Translations under genes and position numbers: made by a program
DNA from: Bradyrhizobium sp. YR681
GTDB lineage: Bacteria; Pseudomonadota; Alphaproteobacteria; Rhizobiales; Xanthobacteraceae
Assembly: GCF_000282615.1 (NCBI RefSeq)
Contig: NZ_AKIY01000019.1
Location: forward strand, 1 to 64,000
DNA length: 64,000 nucleotides
Reading direction: 5' to 3'
Shown here: positions 57,869 to 64,000 of the stretch, piece after piece
Layout: every line of letters begins with the position of its first letter
Position numbering within the stretch: the stretch's first letter is position 1
The notes under the pieces: model-generated
Databases searched by the model: none
The model's input: the letters and a program-made list of their open reading frames with translations, nothing else
Told to the model about the DNA's origin: nothing

Positions 57869-59655
57869 TCCGCAGCCTCCAAGAACTCCGGCTCGGCCGC
57901 CTCGCCGTCATCCATGATTGCGAGGACGTTCGCCTTCATCTGGCGGACCTCGACGGCGTTGCCGATCTGCTTGACCTGGTCGGTCTTGGTGCCGGCGAAG
58001 TGGTAGCCGGGCGGGAAGCTCATGGCGGCCGCCAGCTCATGCGGTACGAACATCCGGAACAGGATGTCGGCCTCGCTGGTGTCGACATGGCCGCTCGGCA
58101 GCAGCACGGCCTCGACCAGGTTGATGTGCCCGGTTGCCGTCACCGCCGGCGCCGGCTGCTCGAGCCCATGCACGCGCGGCGCCTGCCCGTCCCGCTCGCC
58201 GAACTGCGCGGTAATGAACGCCAGCTCGCCGCGGTTGGCCGTGGTCAGCGTCGACAGCGGATCGACGTCAACATCGCGCGCGCGGTTCGACGTGTCGGAA
58301 TGGGTGATCGGGACCACCATACCGAACCGCGCCTTGGCGGTCGCGGTCGGAAGCGGCTGCTCGGCGCTACGCAGCGTCTCGCCGCTGCCGGAGCCGTAAT
58401 AGGGCGAGATCAGCACATGCGAGTGCTTTGCGACTTGCGTCGGCGTCGGCTCGGAAGTCGAGCGCGGCGCGCCGTCGGCGTGGCGCGAGAGTACGAAAGG
58501 CTCGACGATGCCGATCCGCGCAACGGTCGTCGCAGTCGGCGCCGGCTCCTCGACCGATTGCACGTCGCGCCGGAAACTCTGCTTGAGGATGATCGGCTCG
58601 GCGAGCCCGACATGCTGGCCGCATGCCGCCAATGCCGGCACAGGCTGACCCATGGACCGCGCGACGACGTTGTTGCGCAGCGTCACCACGATCGGCGAGG
58701 CCGGTCCCGGTCCGCCCCGCACCTCGCCGCTGCGAATGTCCCGCAGCCAGGCGACGTATTTGCCGACGCGCTTGCGGTTGCGCTCGCGCAAATCCGCGCG
58801 CCTGGCATGGCGCCGCGCGAAGGCGAACCGCAGCGCATGCAGCAGCGCGCGCTGCTGCTCGGCGATCAGCATCGCGATCAGGATGTCGGGCCAGCCGAAC
58901 TTGAGCGCGCCGGCCAGGATGCGCGCCAGCGTCTTGGGCGCCAGCGGCACGGGCCGCTTGAAGATCGACTTGCCCTTGATCGACCAGTCGATGATCTCGC
59001 GCGCCGGCCGCCAGGGCAGCAAGCCCTCGGCGCCGGCACGATCTCGCCGGGCATGGGTGACGACAGGCAGCACCGAGCGGCGGCCATTGAACTTGAAGAA
59101 GCCGAAATAGCGCTGGCGCGTCGTCGCGGCGCCCTGGTTGGCGGAATTGTAGAAGCCCCAATCGTAGCTGGTCGCGCCGACGCGGCGGATCGTGTCGATC
59201 CAGAGGTCATAGAATTCGCCCTCGCGCGCCTTGATCGGACGCCGCGTCTGCGGATCGACCGGCCCCCATTTGACGAATTCGCGCACGTTCTCGATCAGCA
59301 TGCGGTCGACCGTCAGCTCGGTAAGCCAGGGGATGACGTGCCAGGGGTCGCTGCGCTGCTGGTCACTTGTCGGCTTGCCGCCGCGCGCGACCGAGTGGTG
59401 CGTGCAGGTCGGCGAGGCCATCAGCAGGTCGACGCGCAAGCCGGGAATGATCTGGTGCGGCCTGACCTGGCTGATGTCGGCGCAGATGTGCCGCGCGCGC
59501 GGGTGATTGCGCTGGTGCGTCTCCAGCGCGACACCCCAATGATTGATGCAGACGAGATCAACGTCATGGCCGAGCTCGGCCATCGCCTGCTCGGCTGCCT
59601 CGCTGGAGCCGCCGGCGCCGCAAAAGAGATCGACGACAACCTTGCGCTGCCTCAC
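57865..59655 (-). CDS. DNA C5-cytosine methyltransferase with repeated recognition region
   Basis: 596 aa. Motif I DLFCGAGGS (9-17), motif IV SPTC with catalytic C84 (here PTC instead of PPC), motif VI ENV (122-124), motif VIII QRYFGF (181-186) and motif X QIGNAV (563-568). Between VIII and X the target region has six ~32-residue repeats, each with an acidic residue or Gln followed by P-x-P-T/A (at about 337, 370, 402, 432, 465 and 499). This makes it longer than the usual ~350-450 aa. Confidence 0.9.
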   Translation of the reverse strand: MRQRKVVVDLFCGAGGSSEAAEQAMAELGHDVDLVCINHWGVALETHQRNHPRARHICADISQVRPHQIIPGLRVDLLMASPTCTHHSVARGGKPTSDQQRSDPWHVIPWLTELTVDRMLIENVREFVKWGPVDPQTRRPIKAREGEFYDLWIDTIRRVGATSYDWGFYNSANQGAATTRQRYFGFFKFNGRRSVLPVVTHARRDRAGAEGLLPWRPAREIIDWSIKGKSIFKRPVPLAPKTLARILAGALKFGWPDILIAMLIAEQQRALLHALRFAFARRHARRADLRERNRKRVGKYVAWLRDIRSGEVRGGPGPASPIVVTLRNNVVARSMGQPVPALAACGQHVGLAEPIILKQSFRRDVQSVEEPAPTATTVARIGIVEPFVLSRHADGAPRSTSEPTPTQVAKHSHVLISPYYGSGSGETLRSAEQPLPTATAKARFGMVVPITHSDTSNRARDVDVDPLSTLTTANRGELAFITAQFGERDGQAPRVHGLEQPAPAVTATGHINLVEAVLLPSGHVDTSEADILFRMFVPHELAAAMSFPPGYHFAGTKTDQVKQIGNAVEVRQMKANVLAIMDDGEAAEPEFLEAAE

Positions 59656-59894
59656 GGATGAAACTCCGTAGGGTTCATCAGGCGAAACAGGCGCAGCCGC
59701 TCAAGCTCATCCGCGGTTAGCGGCATTTCGCAATCCGGAAGCCGCACAGCCGGATCGCATCGCATCACTTCCGCAAGCGAGCGCGCGTCGTAATTGCCGC
59801 GCTGGCGCCATGCGATGGCGTAACCAAGCATGAAGCCGGCAAAGGCGATGATGGAGCCGGCGCCGACCGCAACGTTTGTGCTGATCGTGATCAT
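59652..59894 (-). CDS. small membrane protein
   Basis: 80 aa: N-terminal span SIIAFAGFMLGYAIAWRQRG, then an acidic soluble part (VMRCDPAVRLPDCEMPLTAD ELERLRLFRL). Overlaps neighbours by 4 bp on both sides. Function unknown. Confidence 0.65.
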   Translation of the reverse strand: MITISTNVAVGAGSIIAFAGFMLGYAIAWRQRGNYDARSLAEVMRCDPAVRLPDCEMPLTADELERLRLFRLMNPTEFHP

Positions 59895-60421
59895 GCGGCC
59901 GACTGCGTCAGCTCGGCGAAGCGCTGAAGGAACAGCCCGCGCGCGTGAATCGGCGACCAGCCCACGATTTCGGTGTCGAGCGGTTGCTCGTTATCCACGA
60001 CCCAGGGCTCGCCGATGTCGCGCATGATCTGCATGCGCTCGGTTCGCAGTGTGCGCCGATCGGCTGCCTTCACCGTGTCATGCGTGACGTCGGGCAGGCC
60101 GAACGCCTTGTAAACGGCCGCCTGGCAGCGCTTCTCTGCCGCCTTGTAATCCGGCATGAACTGCTTGATCGGCGACAGCATGTCGAGCAGGTACGCCTCG
60201 CTGCCGTCATGCAGCAGGCCAGCCAGCGCATCGTCGCCGCAAAAGCGGGAGACGATGATCGAGTGCTCCGCATTCGAATAGAACCGCAGGCAGTGGCCGC
60301 CGAAACGGCACTGCATCGCGAGCGCGTGCGCGATGTCCTCGATATCGACATCCTCCGGCCGCGGGTCGAGCGGCCAGAATTTTTTGCCCGTGTAGGTTTG
60401 AATCCATCCGGCGAGCTTCAT
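59891..60421 (-). CDS. HD-domain phosphohydrolase (YfbR-like)
   Basis: 176 aa. FYSNAEHSIIVSRFCGDDAL AGLLHDGSEAYLLDMLSPIK QFMPDYK shows H53, H71-D72 and downstream Asp, the HD metal site of 5'-deoxynucleotidase-like enzymes. GGAGGAGGATCG precedes the ATG. It may shape the nucleotide pool in infection or lysogeny. Confidence 0.85.
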   Translation of the reverse strand: MKLAGWIQTYTGKKFWPLDPRPEDVDIEDIAHALAMQCRFGGHCLRFYSNAEHSIIVSRFCGDDALAGLLHDGSEAYLLDMLSPIKQFMPDYKAAEKRCQAAVYKAFGLPDVTHDTVKAADRRTLRTERMQIMRDIGEPWVVDNEQPLDTEIVGWSPIHARGLFLQRFAELTQSAA

Positions 60422-60612
60422 CGATCCTCCTCCTGCTTGCGCGCAGCGAGGACGAGCCCCTTCCAAGGGTTCGGCCGTTTGAATTCGCCAACGCGGTTGA
60501 GATGAACCCAGATCGCGGCCCAGTAACCGAACATCTGGAACTTGTAGCGCGCGAGAGCGTCCCACGCCTTGCGCTCGGCCTGATCAAGTTCAGCTAAAAG
60601 TCGCCCCCTCAC
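60418..60612 (-). CDS. 64-aa phage hypothetical protein
   Basis: MRGRLLAELDQAERKAWDAL, ARYKFQMFGYWAAIWVHLNR then basic KRPNPWKGLVLAARK. Common near phage methylase genes in rhizobial prophages. Coupled by ATGA overlaps on both sides. Function unknown. Confidence 0.65.
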   Translation of the reverse strand: MRGRLLAELDQAERKAWDALARYKFQMFGYWAAIWVHLNRVGEFKRPNPWKGLVLAARKQEEDR

Positions 60613-63119
60613 GCCCGCACCTCGATCCGTCGATCAGCCGGCACAACCAGCTGCGCCAGGAACGCGCGCCCGTCGTCGGTGAGGCTGATTTTGGTGGTGC
60701 CGCAGAATGCCAAGCCCTTGCCGACGAGATGGCGCAGCATTTCGAGCTCGGCGCCCTCGCCCGCCTCGATCGCCAGCAGCGCCCGCTGTTCGGCCAGCTC
60801 GCCCGCATCGACAGGCAGCCGCGTTTGCAGACATCCGTCGACCACCTCGGCCGGCGGCGCGTCCTCGATCTGGCGCGACACATCGAACAGGCTCGGCTGC
60901 GGCGCGCGGTAGGGCTCGGTCAGGTCGGCGGGCGCGGCGGGCTTGGCCTCGGCGGCCTCCAGCTCGCGCAGGCGGTCCCAGCCCGCCCCGCGCAGCTGCC
61001 ATTGCTCATCGGAGACGTAGGTCAGCCCCTGCGCGACGTAGCGCGGGCCGATTGTCGGCGCGAGGTCGCGGCGCGCGTGGCAGAAGTCAGACAGGATCTT
61101 GAGCTGCTCGCGCTCCGACAGCTGCTCGACCTCAGCGGCCAGAGCGTCGGGCGATGGCGCCAGCCAGTCGGAGCCGGCCAGCTGGTCGATCGCGATGACG
61201 TCCTCGGCGTCATAGGGCGCGCGGTCGACGCCGTCCGAAACGGCCGCAGCGGCGCTGGCCCCGTCCGATGTTGCATCCGCCGCGGCCGCCTCGGTCTCAC
61301 CGGAGGGCACTCCAGCGGAAGGCGAGTCAGGATTAAAACGCCGTTCCAGCTCGGCCATCCGATCGAGCCCCTCGTCGGTCACAACGAGTTCATCGTCGAT
61401 GTCGACCACGACAAGGCCGCGCTTGATCAGGTCTTGAACGCCGGGACCGGACACGCCGACGCGCGCGTCGATCGCCGCGAGGGCCTTCCACTCGATGAAC
61501 ACAGGGTCATCCGACGGCGGTAATTTAACAGCCGCGGATGATTGCTGCGCGATCACTTCGCGCCAGTGCGCATCGCATGCCTTGTCGCGCGCGAGATCAA
61601 ACGGCGCACATTCGCAGCGGAACGACCAGCCACACTGGCAGGCGGCGACGTCGAAAGCGACGTCGCCCTGGTAATCGCGCATCATTTTCACGACGTGAAG
61701 GTCGGCAATCGCCGGATGCTGCCAAAGCCGCGCGTCGTCCTGCGCCTTGCGATAGGCAACGAAAGCCTCGCGGCGTGCATCCGTGTCGGCGGCCGGCGCG
61801 ACGTCGGGCGCATCGAAGCCCCACGCGGCCCAGCCCTCGCGGCGCCGACGCGCGTTGAACTCCACCTTGGGCGTGGTCGGCCAGTGGAATTCGATGATCT
61901 CGTGCAGATTGTCGGGCTTCTCCGAATGCCCGCCGACCGGCGCCGAGAAGTTGCTGCGGAAATGTGCCGTCGCGGGAGCGACGACCTTCCCCCGAACGCC
62001 GACGAGGACGATTTCATGCTCGCCGGTGAACCAGTAGCCGGGACCGCGAGCCTCGCCGGAGCGTTCCTTGTTCCAGACCAGGCTGGTGACGTAACGGAAG
62101 CCCTGCAGCTCGAGCACCTTGATGCCGATCGCCAGATGCGGGGACGTCACCCATTTGAAGATGATGCAGTCCTCGGCGAGACACGCGAACCGCTCGGCGC
62201 AGCGCGCGACGATCGCCTCCGGCGTCTGCGCGTCCTCGGCGGTCTCGTAATGCATCGACGGGCTTTTTTCGCTGCCGGTCTCTTCCGACCAGGCTGCGTG
62301 ATGCCACTCGAAATCCTCGATCGCGACGCCGTAGAAGCTGCCGGGCAAGGCCTGGATCTTGCGGCCGGTCTCGGCCTCGCGCTCGGCCCTGCGCTCTTTC
62401 TTGGCTGCGATCTTGTCGACCCGGATCTCGCGGATCAGCGGCGCGAGCGCTTTCTTGGCGTCGTCGGTCAGCTTGCCGGAAGCATCCCGCGTCAGCGCCT
62501 TGGCGATCTCGGCCTGGCGCTCGACCGGCTGCGTCGCGATCTCGGCTGCCGCCGCGACCGACAGGTCGCCTGACTTGACCGCCTCGACCACTTCCGGAAC
62601 CGCCGCCCGTTTGACACCCTTTGCGCGCTCGACGGAACGCTCGCTGACCTTCAGCGTGTCGGCAGCTTGACGGTCGGTCAAAGCGCCAATTGGCGCTTTG
62701 CTCCGGTCACCACCGCGCCTAAGCGTTGCCAGATCGGCTGCAACCATGGCACGCTGGCTTTCGCTCATGTGGCGACGGTTGAGGTTTTTCGACAGCACGA
62801 AGGCGAGCGCCTCGGCGTCGTTTTCGACCGGGGCATCGCAGTACAAGCCGTAGTCGCAGAGATCGGACAAACGCTCGGCCGAGAGAGGCTCGCCGGACCA
62901 CCTGCCCCATTCATTGCCGAGCACCTCGCCGGTCGAGACCAGCCAGACCAGGGCGCGATAGCGGTTGCGGCCGTCGAGGATCTGATCGGCACCGTCGACC
63001 GTGATCAGCGCAATCCGGTCATGCAGACCGTTGATACGGATGTCCTCGGCGAGATCGTAAAATTCCTGCCCCTCGATCAGCGGGAACAGGTTGGCATAGG
63101 GATGAAATGCGAGCGTCAA
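60609..63119 (-). CDS. ParB-domain / MT-A70-like fusion protein
   Basis: 836 aa. N-domain (1-130): ParB/Srx-like, with LIEGQEFYDLAEDIRINGLH, QILDGRNRYRAL (GRNR at 50-53) and KNLNRRHMSESQRAM. Then an HTH-rich linker (TDRQAADTLKVSERSVERAK). The middle (about 258-420) follows the MT-A70 methylase scaffold: HYETAEDAQTPEAIVA, IIFKWVTSPHLAIGIKVLEL QGFRYVTSLVWNKE, GYWFTGEHEIVLVGVRGKVV. The DPPW motif position reads DFEW (269-272). The C-terminal ~400 residues add Cys-rich and wHTH-like segments (QGLTYVSDEQWQLRGAGWDR; LEMLRHLVGKGLAFCGTTKI). Confidence 0.8.
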   Translation of the reverse strand: MTLAFHPYANLFPLIEGQEFYDLAEDIRINGLHDRIALITVDGADQILDGRNRYRALVWLVSTGEVLGNEWGRWSGEPLSAERLSDLCDYGLYCDAPVENDAEALAFVLSKNLNRRHMSESQRAMVAADLATLRRGGDRSKAPIGALTDRQAADTLKVSERSVERAKGVKRAAVPEVVEAVKSGDLSVAAAAEIATQPVERQAEIAKALTRDASGKLTDDAKKALAPLIREIRVDKIAAKKERRAEREAETGRKIQALPGSFYGVAIEDFEWHHAAWSEETGSEKSPSMHYETAEDAQTPEAIVARCAERFACLAEDCIIFKWVTSPHLAIGIKVLELQGFRYVTSLVWNKERSGEARGPGYWFTGEHEIVLVGVRGKVVAPATAHFRSNFSAPVGGHSEKPDNLHEIIEFHWPTTPKVEFNARRRREGWAAWGFDAPDVAPAADTDARREAFVAYRKAQDDARLWQHPAIADLHVVKMMRDYQGDVAFDVAACQCGWSFRCECAPFDLARDKACDAHWREVIAQQSSAAVKLPPSDDPVFIEWKALAAIDARVGVSGPGVQDLIKRGLVVVDIDDELVVTDEGLDRMAELERRFNPDSPSAGVPSGETEAAAADATSDGASAAAAVSDGVDRAPYDAEDVIAIDQLAGSDWLAPSPDALAAEVEQLSEREQLKILSDFCHARRDLAPTIGPRYVAQGLTYVSDEQWQLRGAGWDRLRELEAAEAKPAAPADLTEPYRAPQPSLFDVSRQIEDAPPAEVVDGCLQTRLPVDAGELAEQRALLAIEAGEGAELEMLRHLVGKGLAFCGTTKISLTDDGRAFLAQLVVPADRRIEVRA

Positions 63120-63622
63120 AACGGCATCCCCTCGATCTGTGCCGAGGCCGTGAGCGCGTCGGCGATGAGCTGCTGCACGATGGCGTCAAGCGTCGGCGCC
63201 GTGCCGCGCGTGCGGCGGCTGATAGCGTTGTCGCGCTTGGTGGCCCAGCGCAGATTGCAGCGGCGATTGTCGAGGGTCTGGCCGTTGATATGGTCGACCA
63301 CGTGCGCGGCGAGGAACGCGTCATCCCAGCCAGGATCGGCCGCGATCATGATCTCGCGATGCGCGCGCACCGTGGAGCGCTGCGGGCCGACATTGCGCTT
63401 GGCGTAGAGCATCCAGCTGTCGCCGCGCCCGTTGCCGGCGTGCCAGACGTTCCACATGTTTTCCGACAGCCAGGCGTAGTCGACCGCATCGACCAGCATG
63501 AAGATCGGCTCGCGCTGCGACAGCCAGATCCGGCGGCACGGCGTTGCCGACAGGTCCGGCAGATCCGGCAGGTCGAAGGCGACGGCGCGAGCTTCGACAA
63601 TATTGACCGGCGCCTGCATCAT
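63116..63622 (-). CDS. HNH endonuclease (homing-type)
   Basis: 168 aa. VVDHINGQTLDNRRCNLRWA T (108-128) is the classical HNH core, followed by NAISRRTRGT. The upstream part LVDAVDYAWLSENMWNVWHA is the usual HNH-associated NUMOD-like lead. Probably a mobile endonuclease between early genes. TGATG overlap with the upstream gene. Confidence 0.9.
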   Translation of the reverse strand: MMQAPVNIVEARAVAFDLPDLPDLSATPCRRIWLSQREPIFMLVDAVDYAWLSENMWNVWHAGNGRGDSWMLYAKRNVGPQRSTVRAHREIMIAADPGWDDAFLAAHVVDHINGQTLDNRRCNLRWATKRDNAISRRTRGTAPTLDAIVQQLIADALTASAQIEGMPF

Positions 63623-64000
63623 GCCGACACCCCGCGCGAGCGCCGCTCGGCGCGATCGGCAGCCGACAGGACATGGCTTTTCCGTCCGCCGTCGATCGTC
63701 GCCTCGACGGCATCCGAATCCAGCAACCGGCTCGGCCGCTCGCGCCGCGGCTCCGGTGCGACATACTCCTCGGCCGAGGCCTTGCCGGTTTCATCGCGCC
63801 AGAGCCGCATCGGCTTGCCGCCGACGCGCGCGATGATCTCGCCGTTGTTCGGGATCAGCAGCTGCAGCGTCTCGATCAGTTGGTCGCGGCCGAGGCCGTC
63901 CTGCGCCAGGGCCTTGACCTGCTCATGCAGCGGGCTGTCCTCGGCCATGCCGAGCGCGTGCATATAGACCGCATCGACCGATTCAGCTTCGGCCAAATCG
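63619..64000 (-). CDS. phage early protein, partial at window edge
   Basis: At least 127 residues; the frame stays open to the right edge. Visible text: VDAVYMHALGMAEDSPLHEQ, LQLLIPNNGEIIARVGGKPM RLWRDETGKASAEEYVAPEP, DGGRKSHVLSAADRAERRSR GVSA. No family recognised. A TTG at 63996 could be a start, but continuation upstream is more likely. Confidence 0.55.
   Translation of the reverse strand, partial: DLAEAESVDAVYMHALGMAEDSPLHEQVKALAQDGLGRDQLIETLQLLIPNNGEIIARVGGKPMRLWRDETGKASAEEYVAPEPRRERPSRLLDSDAVEATIDGGRKSHVLSAADRAERRSRGVSA

Larger units (their letters stand above)
25158..64000. mobile_element. HK97-type tailed prophage (left ~39 kb; right end outside the window)
   Basis: Starts with an inward-facing tyrosine integrase and continues with a full set of siphovirus-type modules on the minus strand: nucleic-acid metabolism, replication, NusG-like factor, terminase, portal, protease, capsid, connectors, tail and lysis. 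No interruption or IS was seen and nearly all genes overlap or abut, so the element may be intact. The left junction must lie in 25158-25311. No tRNA is at this edge; the attachment repeat cannot be identified without the right end. Confidence 0.95.

Overview
The window looks like a piece of a Bradyrhizobium (or close Bradyrhizobiaceae) chromosome. This is inferred from the high G+C, a leucine-catabolism pair (methylcrotonoyl-CoA carboxylase beta and isovaleryl-CoA dehydrogenase), an OpgC-type glucan-succinylation protein, a DUF3551-like Cys protein, many small conserved-looking genes, and palindromic intergenic repeats of the kind common in this group. No rRNA or species marker is present, so the genus is a judgement.

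Bases 1-25157 are host chromosome. In order: the 5' part of mccB and ivd, with a divergent AraC-type regulator; a DUF3551-like protein; an Lrp/AsnC regulator; an NDUFS4-like complex I subunit; an OpgC-like membrane protein; a tRNA-Pro(TGG); a DUF192 protein; a twin cold-shock-domain protein; a sirtuin; HU; many small proteins; an NmrA-like oxidoreductase divergent from a TetR regulator with palindromic operators between them; a glyoxalase-type protein; and a glutathione transferase. Between 11.6 and 13.7 kb there are three orphan intrinsic terminators that look like ends of small RNAs. Between 17.6 and 21.7 kb there is a patch shaped by REP-associated tyrosine transposases, holding one frameshifted copy and decayed tails. 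Several very short genes are supported by strong Shine-Dalgarno sequences, including 26-aa and 28-aa membrane peptides.

Bases ~25158-64000 are the left ~39 kb of an HK97-type tailed prophage whose right end lies outside the window. A tyrosine integrase faces inward at the left edge. Almost everything else is on the minus strand, so phage transcription runs from high to low coordinates: nucleic-acid metabolism (HNH, ParB/MT-A70-like fusion, HD hydrolase, C5-cytosine methylase, Dam-like methylase, SANT-like protein, replication protein), then a NusG-like protein, a 213-bp control region, packaging (HNH, small and large terminase), head (portal, ClpP-like protease, capsid), connectors, tail (tube, G/GT chaperones, tape measure, DUF1833-type protein, NlpC/P60, J-like tip protein), a fibre-like protein and a lysis/accessory block. 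That block holds an endolysin with a C-terminal membrane segment, a fatty-acid-hydroxylase-family protein, small membrane proteins and an Acb2-like cyclic-nucleotide sponge.

The features most worth following up are: (i) a phage NusG paralogue directly upstream of two terminator-like hairpins at the head of the late operon, with a parS-like palindrome in the same gap; (ii) an iteron-plus-palindrome cluster inside the replication gene, like a lambda-type origin; (iii) a ParB/MT-A70 fusion in which the catalytic DPPW has become DFEW; (iv) an Acb2-family anti-CBASS candidate; (v) a fatty-acid hydroxylase inside the lysis block; (vi) a six-fold ~32-residue repeat in the cytosine methylase; and (vii) a -1 frameshift site with a downstream hairpin in the tail chaperone genes.
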